Shown in pieces: positions 4,736-12,464 of a stretch of DNA of 15,209 bases. Origin of the DNA: Clostridia bacterium. Its GTDB lineage: Bacteria; Bacillota; Clostridia; Christensenellales; Borkfalkiaceae. Location of the stretch: the NCBI GenBank assembly GCA_017503885.1, contig JAFVSF010000267.1, positions 1 to 15,209 of the forward strand. The letters run 5' to 3'. The position numbers and the translations under genes are program-made. Each line of letters starts with the position of its first letter. Positions within the stretch are counted from its first letter, which is position 1. A model generated the notes under the pieces. The model was not told the DNA's origin. It was given only the letters and a program-made list of their open reading frames with translations, and searched no databases.

Positions 4736-7700
4736 TTACCATGTCCATTGCTTATCTGCTCTTGCCCACGCATCAAGACCTACTTTTTGATATCCGTTAC
4801 CAGTATTTGTTATGGTTCCGTTATCCTTGATAGACTTGAAGGTTGAACGAATAGTATCTACTGTACCTAAGCAAATTACGTAAGAATATTCAATCTTTAC
4901 GTACGCTTCCATACGGAAGTCAATACCAGGAGCAGTATAGCTTGTGTTAGTAACGTATGCACCTTGATAAGTATACTGAATAGGTTGCATGTTAGACATT
5001 AAACCCTTTTGAGATAAAACGTTACCTGATTTAGCATCTTTATTTAAAGATTCGCTTAAAGCAGTTGTAGTTCTTGATCTACCTGAAGTTAAACGGTTAA
5101 CGTTAGGTATATACATACCTAAAGCAAACGAACTGCCGTAACCACCGTTTGCCCAAGCAAACCAGTTTTCTACCATTGTGTAAGGAACATCAGTACTTGT
5201 TCTAACTCCTTGGCGACAAGCTGTATTGCCAGTCCAAGCACCTAAGCCGTTATTATACTCTAAGCCGTCAGTCCAAGAACCATCGCCGTCAAGGTTTGAT
5301 ACGTAGTAATTTAACGATTGAATTGGATAAACTGCTGGAAGTTCTGTAGATGCCCAATCACACAATTCCATATCGGTAAAGCCGTTCCAGTCAATATAAC
5401 TGTTGTTTACAACTAACGTTCCGTCTGAATTTAATCTATAATAGTTTTCCATGTACGACTTAGTCGTTACACCGCCATCTACTGTATTTTCAAGCTTATC
5501 AGAAGATCTTTGACCTTTTGCCCAGTCCATCGCTCTGGTTTTTACGTAAATGTATCCCTTAGCCTCGTTTATTTCGTAGTCGATTATTTGAGATGGGTTA
5601 GATACAACGTCACCTGCTTGAACAGGGTTGTATGGCCAATATTTACCTGCTGCCGATTCTGTTTTACAACGCGCTCTCGTATAACCGTTTGCACCATTAT
5701 TAGTACCGTCGGTACCGCCACCAACAGATGCATACCAAGACTGTTGAATTTGACGACCGGCGTCAGAGTTGTTTATAAGGTTTACAGCTCCATCACCAGG
5801 CTTACTGCTTGTAGCGTGACCATAGTAACCCGCTTCTTTAGAAGTTCCCAACCAGTCTGTATTTCGCTCTGCTACGAAATCGTTTGTATTCGTACTAATT
5901 TTAACGTTACCACTTCTATAACCAGATGCAGTTACACCTTCGTAAATGCCAGATTTAGCAAGGTAAGTAAGAGCACCACCAAGACCTAAGTGTGCACCTA
6001 CGGTCATTTCAGATCCGTCATTTTGCTTTACGGTAAGGTAAATTTCTTGATTTTCAACGTCAATTGACTTATCGCTTGAATAGAAACCAAGAATCTTAAC
6101 TTTTCCCGTAGTCTTTTGTGTAAGCTCTGCGTTTGTAAACTTAATTGAAGTCATCTTTAATGTGCTTGCGTCCATTCCGTAACCAACGCCGTTTACACGG
6201 TAGATATCAAGGAATTGCTTGTGATTGCTCGTACCTGCTTGCAAATAGAAATCTTCGCTTGCAGTTTTTGAACCGTCGGTATAAGTAAATACACCCCATA
6301 CGTTTACGTTAGTCGAATAAACGAGTTCTACGTAAGCACCTTTAAGTTTTTGCTTGTCAGCATCGGTAATAGTTATAGTTTCAGAGCCGCCCTTGTTTGC
6401 TAAAGTAGTTAAGGTTGTTGGCTCAATAGCCTCTTCGCCATTTGCCCACGTAAAGTAATTCGTTAAGAAAGTATTTTCATCGTATGTATAAGGTGACCAG
6501 CTTCCTTCAGATATTTTATTATCGTATTCTTCTGATTCTTCTGTGCTACGGTCGGAATGAGCTGCCTTGGCTACGAACGAAGCCGAACGGCTATTTGTAG
6601 AGTCGTATTCTGCGTAAATATATTCTATGTCTCCGTTAGCATGTGTAATCAAGATATAACCTATACCAGAGAAATCTCTAGCATAGTTGTTAGTATTTAA
6701 TTTTACAATAGAACCGAAGTAAGAATAATAATCTTCTGATTCTTTTGCCCAAGCATAAGCGCCTTCTGCTGTGAGAGTGAAAGAAGATGGAATATCAAGC
6801 ATGTTGAAACCGTTTTTAGTAAGCCAATCGTGAGTAAATAAACCACCCATCAAATAGTCTGTTGGAACGATTAAAGTACCAAAACTAATTGACGTATATT
6901 TACCTTCATTTAATTTTCCTTGTAACTCTAAAACACTTTGTTTAGAAATATTAGTTTGGAAACGAAGACCACTAGTGTTAAGATTAGAAGTTAAACGAAC
7001 GGCTGCGCCTGCTTCCATTTGAATATCAACAACGACAGAACCACGAGATTCAAATGCCCCTGCTGATTCGTTGAAAACGAACGTAGTTTGTTTGTTAACG
7101 TAATATCTAGTATCGGTAGGAACGAGGCTATTTGTATAGTTATATGAAGGGAATGAACAACCTTCTTCAACTATAATTTCTTCAACACCCGAGCCTACTG
7201 GAACACGCAATGCTAACGTTCCAACTCTTCCCCAAATATTGAAGTAAGGACCTTCCAGTGTTCCGTAACAATTGTAAACGTCCATCAAAGTTGCTTCGGT
7301 AACGGTTTTATCATTTAACACTATCGCACCCTTAAGAACAATATTATCTAAAAATCCTATACGGAGCAACTCTGAGTATCCACCAGTTAACGGAGAAGTG
7401 TCAACGTCAGCAGGATAATCGTGTTCAGTAAATTCAAATACCATCCAAGTATCTGTACCTGTTTTAAGGTGGTGAACTATACCTTTAACTTCGGTTACCC
7501 TTCTATCTACTGTAGTTTCGGTAAACTTTGCTACGAGTCTAATATCAGACGTAATAACTGCGTCGCGAGCAACGATTTCATCCGTATCTGCGTTATACCA
7601 GTTTTCAAAATCGAAAATAGTAGTTTCGGTCATACCCTTAGTAGGTACACCAAATGAAGAAACGTTAGTTCCACTAAGTACTCTATGAGTTACAACGCTA

Positions 7701-10700
7701 GTTCCGTCGTCAACTTCAACTGTAAGCATATTATCTATAACGTCGAAGTTAACGTCTTCTGCAAGCGCCTTCCCACCAGTAGTGTATTTATTGTAACCAG
7801 CAACGAGAGTAATAACAATCTCTTCGCCTAAAGTTGCGATATACTCTTTGTGAATCATAAGAGTTATTGTGTTAGCTGTAACGTCAAAAACAATAGGTTT
7901 AGCAAACGTTGCATCATCACCCGTACCAACCATTGGGAAAGTGCTATAAGCGTAAGAGCTATCGTCAACGTTTTCGTTTATATCGTAAACAGATTCACCG
8001 TTTATAAGGAATGCTTTGCGATGATCTGCAAAACCTGCATACATAAAGTCGTATCTATTACAAGTGATATTCCAAGCAGTTGAAGTGATGTCTACAAGAT
8101 AAAGTTCGTTTGCGTCACCACCTACGCGAAGGTTACCTATGGTAACTTCTGATGCATCATATAAAGAATTAGAGTTGGTCCACGTTCCATTTACGTTTAC
8201 CCATTTAAGGTCTTGAGTTACCTCGTAAGTTGTGCCATCTTCAGTAACGGAGAAACCAGCTTTTATTTCTACGCTCTTGTGGTTTTCGTTTGCTGTAGTT
8301 CCCTCTCCGCCATACAAGGTAGGAACGTGAAGTTGAATATAACTGTATTGTCCTTTGTCGGTACCCATCATAGCGAGAATTGGAGCATAAATTCCACCAC
8401 CTGCAATATTACCCTGGCTTGAACCGTACGACCCATCATCATTTTTATTGATGTCGTAAAGCGACGTTCCGTTAAAGTAAATGTACTTCATTTGCTCTTG
8501 ACCACCACCAGCACCTTGTGGATCGTACTCATTTAAACAACCGCCTTGTGGAGCTTTAGTCCAATAGTTGTTTGGAGTTCTAATAAGATACGTTTCTGTG
8601 CCAGCATTTTGTTGACCTTGATGAGCAAACGTAAGTTCTGAAGTTATATCTTTTGATGGCTTTTCAGTTGCAGTAAATACTGCGTGTATCGTCAAATCAG
8701 AGGTAATTTCATCCAAAACATCAACCAGTGTACCATCCTCATACTCCCAGTGAGAAAACTCATACGTATACATCTCATCTTCTGCTTTTGTAGGATTGCC
8801 TGGCATAATGTCCATCATACACAAACCGTCTTCATTAACTTCTACAACAATAGGATCTTCACCATCAACCAAGAAAGTTACCGTATATCCGCTTGGGACT
8901 TCTCCAACAGTCCATGTGTCGTTAGGTACGCTATGAACGAAGGTTACGTCTTCTTCAGTTACGTAATAGGTTTTCACGCCACCATTTTGAGTTGAGTATG
9001 CAGGGAATTTTGCACCTGCTTTAATAGTAATGTATCTTACGTTTTGTAATCCCGCAGCATCTAAACCTGGAGCACGGAAAGCAACCGAATTTTCAATACC
9101 CCAAACGTTAAAGAATGGCTCGTTAGGTTGAGATTCCAACAAATTACCATCTATATCAATATAGCCGTATAAAGAGCTAATGTCAGCGATAGCAGTTGTA
9201 TTAAGACCTGCATAGTCGTTGTTTGAAAGTTGGAAAATTACAAAGTTTTCGTTATTGCCACCATCAGTACGGTTTGCATAAGTAATAATTCCAGTAACCT
9301 CTGTTTCAACTTCCTTAGCCTTTATAGTCCAACCACTGCCAGTGTTTGTAAAAATAATATCTGCATTTACATAGTAAGACGTGCCATTTTCGTAAATACT
9401 GAAACCTTTTTTAATTATGATTTCTTCGTGACCAGCTTTACCGTTTGTAAAACCCGTAGGTACAGTAAGTTTGAGTGAAGAGCCAAGCTCGGTACTCATC
9501 TCAACGAGAATAGGAGCGTAAACACCGCCAACACCTGAGATGTTGCCATGCTGTGAACCATATGCGCCATTATCATTTTTATTGATATCATAAAGCGAAG
9601 AACCATTAAAATAAATGTACTTCATTTGAATTTGACCGCCACCAGCCGCAGAAGGGTCAGCCTCGTTCAAACATCCGCCTACAGGCGATTTAGTCCAGTA
9701 AGACGTACCGTTAGTATTGATGTAGTACATACTCGTAGGACCCCACTCAGCAGGGCTGTTGTGAGAGTTGTCTAAAAAGTGAAGTGCATTTGTAATATTA
9801 ACAACTTCTTGAGTGAAAACTTGTTTAGAAACTGTTTCGGCAACCATAAATTTGCCCGCAACGTAACAACCATCAGCAATAGATACGGTTATCGTTTCGC
9901 AATCAGACACAAGCTCCTGATAAACTGTAAGTATAAAACCTGTTTCAGTACACCAAATACCAACTGGCTTTCTAAATGCACCATGATTTGGATCAGTAGA
10001 ATTTTGTGGGAAAAACGTATAAGAAGAAGCATCTGCAAACTTAGCGTCGCTTGCTATTGCTTGAGCATTCCACTCTTCAACAGACTTTCCGTTGATGTAA
10101 ATAGCGTTACGCATAGCCTTATAACCATCATACATAAGGTTGTATTCGCTATCCAATTTCATACCCAAGTTAACGTTTACCACGTAAGAATCTGCACCTC
10201 TCGTTGCGTAGTTCACAGGATCTATTGATGCCAGACGATGAACAAGTTGAGCATCGCTTATTGTGATATCTTCAGACGTTAATTTGGTTGTTGTCGTATA
10301 GTTTTGAGCCAAAACCATCGCATCGCCTGTACGCAAGAAGGTAACCGCCGAAGTTGTAAAGTTAGTCGTTCCATTGTTAAAAGACCAACCGTCTAATATA
10401 CCCATACTCTTAACGTCACCAAGCGGCATAATATCATTAGGAATATAAAGTCTTAAAAAACTAAATGAACCTGCTGGTTGCATCATGAGTGTTATTGGTT
10501 GAACGCCAGGGTTTGCATTGTTGATTTCAGTTACCGTTCTTCCGTTAATGGTAGTGTAATCTGCAATGCTTGTCCAATCACTCGCATTAACCCAGTTATG
10601 GTAAGTTTCCCAAGTTTGTCCTATAGTATCAAAACGAATTGACGTACCGTAAGTCCCATCGCTAGCATCACCTAAACATGCTGAACCAAAAGTTACAGCT

Positions 10701-10816
10701 TGATCTGCTGCTTTTGCAGTTTGTGGCTTAACGAGTGACCAAGTGCCAATCGAAAGAGCAACTGCAAAGACTGCAACTAAAAATATTTGAATAAACTTTT
10801 TGAAATTCTTAATCAT
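4736..10816 (-). CDS. giant secreted modular repeat protein, probably carbohydrate-active or adhesive
   Basis: 2026 residues. Signal peptide: KNFKK, a hydrophobic stretch (about 8-23) and a likely cleavage after AKA (36). Mature layout as I read it: seven diverged beta-rich modules of about 130-150 residues, most carrying an (I/F)NGxS(V/L)xDIN-like motif near 91, 241, 403, 555, 781, 938 and 1167; InlB-like (Listeria/Bacteroides repeat) segments at about 643-716 and 1030-1100 with their FxxW...(T/S)xDxxxxAxF pattern; a domain at about 1260-1463 with RLTSNLNTSGLRF, of a kind I recall from large clostridial surface proteins; a beta-sandwich-like part (1467-1580); and a C-terminal region (1588-2026) rich in Trp/Tyr/Asn with DAGRQIQQSWY (1685-1695) and YNPVQAGD (1729-1736). 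There is no LPXTG, SLH or dockerin at the C-terminus, which ends KQWTW. AGGGAG at 10824-10829 sets the start. A 39-codon ORF precedes it in the same transcript. Enzyme versus binding protein cannot be decided from sequence. Confidence 0.85.
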   Translation of the reverse strand: MIKNFKKFIQIFLVAVFAVALSIGTWSLVKPQTAKAADQAVTFGSACLGDASDGTYGTSIRFDTIGQTWETYHNWVNASDWTSIADYTTINGRTVTEINNANPGVQPITLMMQPAGSFSFLRLYIPNDIMPLGDVKSMGILDGWSFNNGTTNFTTSAVTFLRTGDAMVLAQNYTTTTKLTSEDITISDAQLVHRLASIDPVNYATRGADSYVVNVNLGMKLDSEYNLMYDGYKAMRNAIYINGKSVEEWNAQAIASDAKFADASSYTFFPQNSTDPNHGAFRKPVGIWCTETGFILTVYQELVSDCETITVSIADGCYVAGKFMVAETVSKQVFTQEVVNITNALHFLDNSHNSPAEWGPTSMYYINTNGTSYWTKSPVGGCLNEADPSAAGGGQIQMKYIYFNGSSLYDINKNDNGAYGSQHGNISGVGGVYAPILVEMSTELGSSLKLTVPTGFTNGKAGHEEIIIKKGFSIYENGTSYYVNADIIFTNTGSGWTIKAKEVETEVTGIITYANRTDGGNNENFVIFQLSNNDYAGLNTTAIADISSLYGYIDIDGNLLESQPNEPFFNVWGIENSVAFRAPGLDAAGLQNVRYITIKAGAKFPAYSTQNGGVKTYYVTEEDVTFVHSVPNDTWTVGEVPSGYTVTFLVDGEDPIVVEVNEDGLCMMDIMPGNPTKAEDEMYTYEFSHWEYEDGTLVDVLDEITSDLTIHAVFTATEKPSKDITSELTFAHQGQQNAGTETYLIRTPNNYWTKAPQGGCLNEYDPQGAGGGQEQMKYIYFNGTSLYDINKNDDGSYGSSQGNIAGGGIYAPILAMMGTDKGQYSYIQLHVPTLYGGEGTTANENHKSVEIKAGFSVTEDGTTYEVTQDLKWVNVNGTWTNSNSLYDASEVTIGNLRVGGDANELYLVDITSTAWNITCNRYDFMYAGFADHRKAFLINGESVYDINENVDDSSYAYSTFPMVGTGDDATFAKPIVFDVTANTITLMIHKEYIATLGEEIVITLVAGYNKYTTGGKALAEDVNFDVIDNMLTVEVDDGTSVVTHRVLSGTNVSSFGVPTKGMTETTIFDFENWYNADTDEIVARDAVITSDIRLVAKFTETTVDRRVTEVKGIVHHLKTGTDTWMVFEFTEHDYPADVDTSPLTGGYSELLRIGFLDNIVLKGAIVLNDKTVTEATLMDVYNCYGTLEGPYFNIWGRVGTLALRVPVGSGVEEIIVEEGCSFPSYNYTNSLVPTDTRYYVNKQTTFVFNESAGAFESRGSVVVDIQMEAGAAVRLTSNLNTSGLRFQTNISKQSVLELQGKLNEGKYTSISFGTLIVPTDYLMGGLFTHDWLTKNGFNMLDIPSSFTLTAEGAYAWAKESEDYYSYFGSIVKLNTNNYARDFSGIGYILITHANGDIEYIYAEYDSTNSRSASFVAKAAHSDRSTEESEEYDNKISEGSWSPYTYDENTFLTNYFTWANGEEAIEPTTLTTLANKGGSETITITDADKQKLKGAYVELVYSTNVNVWGVFTYTDGSKTASEDFYLQAGTSNHKQFLDIYRVNGVGYGMDASTLKMTSIKFTNAELTQKTTGKVKILGFYSSDKSIDVENQEIYLTVKQNDGSEMTVGAHLGLGGALTYLAKSGIYEGVTASGYRSGNVKISTNTNDFVAERNTDWLGTSKEAGYYGHATSSKPGDGAVNLINNSDAGRQIQQSWYASVGGGTDGTNNGANGYTRARCKTESAAGKYWPYNPVQAGDVVSNPSQIIDYEINEAKGYIYVKTRAMDWAKGQRSSDKLENTVDGGVTTKSYMENYYRLNSDGTLVVNNSYIDWNGFTDMELCDWASTELPAVYPIQSLNYYVSNLDGDGSWTDGLEYNNGLGAWTGNTACRQGVRTSTDVPYTMVENWFAWANGGYGSSFALGMYIPNVNRLTSGRSRTTTALSESLNKDAKSGNVLSQKGLMSNMQPIQYTYQGAYVTNTSYTAPGIDFRMEAYVKIEYSYVICLGTVDTIRSTFKSIKDNGTITNTGNGYQKVGLDAWARADKQWTW

Positions 10817-10858
10817 AAAATTTCTCCCTTTTTGTAATTTAAGTTTCCCTACCCGATA

Positions 10859-10978
10859 TCAATCAAAGATATCTTCACCAATGTCATCACCAGAACCAAA
10901 CGTATTTGATGCTGTCACTATGTCATCTTGAAACAACAACACTTCAACAATAGGCCTTAAATAAATCTCCTTGTTCAT
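10859..10978 (-). CDS. 39-residue small protein, unknown function
   Basis: An ORF of 39 codons with AGGAG at 10986-10990, exactly 7 nt before the ATG, directly behind the promoter and leader of the giant gene, whose start is 42 nt after this stop. The N-terminal half reads YLRPIVEVLLFQDDIVTAS (residues 6-24) and is followed by a Gly/Asp/Glu-rich acidic tail ending EDIFD. I recall similar 35-60 residue ORFs in Clostridia, with a (K/N)xYxxPxIEVxxFxxxDxI(V/I)T(A/T)S head and an acidic Gly-rich tail, but cannot name a family or function. There is no signal peptide or membrane segment. It could be a regulatory leader peptide, a peptide precursor or a partner of the giant protein. The ribosome binding site and protein-like composition support real translation. 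Confidence 0.7.
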   Translation of the reverse strand: MNKEIYLRPIVEVLLFQDDIVTASNTFGSGDDIGEDIFD

Positions 10979-10993
10979 ATTCTTTCTCCTTAC

Positions 10994-11049
10994 CAATCTG
11001 TTTTTTAGATTGTTACTTTTGCAAGCTCCTTTACTAACAGTAAAGCTTG
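10994..11049 (-). promoter_or_regulatory. structured 5' leader with two hairpins
   Basis: Between the promoter and the 39-codon ORF, the minus-strand RNA can form a first hairpin with stems CAAGC/GCTTG (11045-11049 with 11022-11026) and TTTACT/AGTAAA (11039-11044 with 11030-11035), broken by a GGA bulge. A second hairpin, CAATCT/AGATTG, has an A-rich 7-nt loop (10994-11012) and ends 3 nt before the AGGAG. Neither has a terminator U-tract and no known riboswitch is recognised. mRNA stabilisation or ribosome access control are possible. Confidence 0.45.
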
Positions 11050-11058
11050 TTAATATAA

Positions 11059-11087
11059 ATTATACCATATATTAATTACATTTGCAA
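11059..11087 (-). promoter_or_regulatory. sigma-A promoter of the small ORF and giant gene
   Basis: On the minus strand TTGCAA (11082-11087), a 17-bp spacer and a consensus TATAAT (11059-11064) preceded by TGG, giving an extended -10. Predicted RNA start is near 11052, with a leader of about 75 nt to the 39-codon ORF. It lies downstream of the glycosidase-operon terminator, so the giant gene is its own unit. Confidence 0.85.
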
Positions 11088-11152
11088 GATAAATATTGTC
11101 TTATGAAATGCAAAATTTAACCTAAAAACTAAAAAAACACCAAAAATTTAAC

Positions 11153-11196
11153 AAAAAAATAGCGAAAAACACTGTTTTTTACAATGCCTTTCGCTA
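11153..11196 (-). terminator. strong intrinsic terminator of the glycosidase operon
   Basis: In the minus-strand RNA, TAGCGAAA (11189-11196) pairs with TTTCGCTA (11160-11167), and the inner arms CATTGT/ACAGTG pair with one wobble, giving a long hairpin. It is followed by seven U (11153-11159). It ends 37 nt after the stop of the trehalase-like gene. Confidence 0.88.
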
Positions 11197-11232
11197 CTAA
11201 AATATTAAATAATCGACTTATACGGGCACTTT

Positions 11233-12453
11233 TTAAATTTTGTGCTCGCAATTTTTATCTTGCATACAAAAATATCTATACACGCCAGCAGTCCACCCGA
11301 GCATTTGTTGGTTAGGATATTCAAGGTCTTTTGCCTCGCCGTCCTCTTCATATCTTTCCCAAAGAGCACCTGTCTTTTCGTAAACTGAAGAAAGCAAATT
11401 AACGTAATTTAACCTAAGTTCTTCTGCCTCGCATTCAAAACCACTATTTTTTAGTGCATTATAAGCAAAGAATTGACAAGGAGCCCAAATATATGGATAA
11501 CCCCATTGGAATTCCCTGTCGCCAGTGTCTTGACAAGCGACTACGCCACCTTTACATTTTAACACGTCGTATACTCGCTTTGCCCCGCTTTTTTCTTTTG
11601 CAAAGCCGTAAAAATAAGGGAGAAAACAAGCCGTACATATTATATCGTTTTTCTTTCCACTAACAAAATCGTAGTCGCAATAAACACCAAGTTCTTCGTT
11701 ATAGCAATACTTTTCGATTAGTTCAACTCTCTTTTCCTTTTGCTTTTTGTAATATTCGTACTTTTCTTTATCTTTACCGTCAAAATAATTACAAAGGAAA
11801 TCTTCTAACCCGTACAAATGAGAATTAAGGTCTATTTGAACGTAATCTAAAGAGTTGTGATGGTCGTATCTAGGGTTATAATCTTGACCACTTTCCGCCT
11901 CTGCAACGAAGTTTTTTGCCACCCAAAGTTTCTCTTCTTTAGGAAGATTTTTATCTAACGTCACTCTATCACTCGCGTAGTCAAAGTAGTCCAAAAGTAC
12001 TTTTTCATCCTTTGCATTACAACCGTATTGGTTTAAGCCAATTGGCGTAATTCTCTCTGTCATCCAAAACTTATATTCTTTTTCTAGACCTTGAACGGCA
12101 ACTTTGAGCCACTCTTCATCTTTAAGCCACATATAAATATCTCTTACCATTAAAGATAAAAGTGGAGGTTGAGAGCAAAAGTCTGCACCGCCTTTTCTAG
12201 TATAGTTTGGAACGCAACCAAAGTGATTGAGGGCAAACAATAGGTTATCTACGTTTTCCCTTGCCCAATCCGTGTGTCCATCTGCATTTAAACCGATATT
12301 TGTAAAATAAGTATCCCAATAATATAAGGTACGAAAAAGTCCGTCTATAGATGGAGGAATATAAGGAAACGGCATATCTAAGTCTTCTTCCGTGCCAGTC
12401 GTTCTAGCCTTTGCCCACCCCTCTTTGATGTATAAATCTAGTTTGCTTTTCAT
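11233..12453 (-). CDS. GH37 (trehalase)-like glycoside hydrolase
   Basis: A 406-residue (alpha/alpha)6-barrel glycosidase of the trehalase type, without a signal peptide. Seen: FRTLYYWDTYF (40-50), corresponding to the family's ...YxWDxY; AESGQDYNPRY (186-196), matching trehalase AESGWDFSSRW with the general-acid Asp191; QWGYPYIWAP (316-325), like QWDxPxGWAP; ALWERYE (363-369) with Glu366 at the catalytic-base position (trehalase VEKYD); and EYPNQQMLGWTAGV (378-391), like EYPxQxGFGWTNGV. Both catalytic carboxylates are therefore present. E. coli TreF is about 550 residues, so this is a short form, and the Gly-rich loop before EYP is missing. The start follows GAGGGG 7 nt upstream, which overlaps the previous gene's stop (gap 11 nt). 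It is the last gene of its operon. Substrate may be trehalose or another alpha-glucoside; paired with a GH63-like enzyme, an oligosaccharide is as likely. Confidence 0.85.
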   Translation of the reverse strand: MKSKLDLYIKEGWAKARTTGTEEDLDMPFPYIPPSIDGLFRTLYYWDTYFTNIGLNADGHTDWARENVDNLLFALNHFGCVPNYTRKGGADFCSQPPLLSLMVRDIYMWLKDEEWLKVAVQGLEKEYKFWMTERITPIGLNQYGCNAKDEKVLLDYFDYASDRVTLDKNLPKEEKLWVAKNFVAEAESGQDYNPRYDHHNSLDYVQIDLNSHLYGLEDFLCNYFDGKDKEKYEYYKKQKEKRVELIEKYCYNEELGVYCDYDFVSGKKNDIICTACFLPYFYGFAKEKSGAKRVYDVLKCKGGVVACQDTGDREFQWGYPYIWAPCQFFAYNALKNSGFECEAEELRLNYVNLLSSVYEKTGALWERYEEDGEAKDLEYPNQQMLGWTAGVYRYFCMQDKNCEHKI

Positions 12454-12464
12454 TTATCTACCCC

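Larger units (their letters stand above)
4608..4736. repeat. 13-bp inverted repeat enclosing element B, with a rival hairpin
   Basis: ATTGATGCCGTTA (4608-4620) is exactly repeated in inverted form at 4724-4736, the right copy reaching into the stop codon of the giant gene. In a minus-strand transcript the two arms could close a long-range stem around element B. The right arm can instead form a local hairpin, GCCGTT-TAT-AACGGC (4716-4730), which uses the same bases. The two folds exclude each other. Confidence 0.65.

Noticed and set aside
4608..4736. Invertible DNA segment or a small transposable element bounded by the 13-bp inverted repeats.
   Set aside because: No recombinase nearby, no target duplication, and element A lacks such flanks. 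An RNA fold explains the repeat more simply.
5510..5989. Plus-strand 159-codon ORF, and similar ones opposite the giant gene (for example 9779-10228).
   Set aside because: Antisense shadows of a continuous 2026-codon frame; no start signals or known motifs.
10979..11052. Riboswitch or T-box in the leader of the small ORF and giant gene.
   Set aside because: No terminator or known conserved core is seen; only two simple hairpins.
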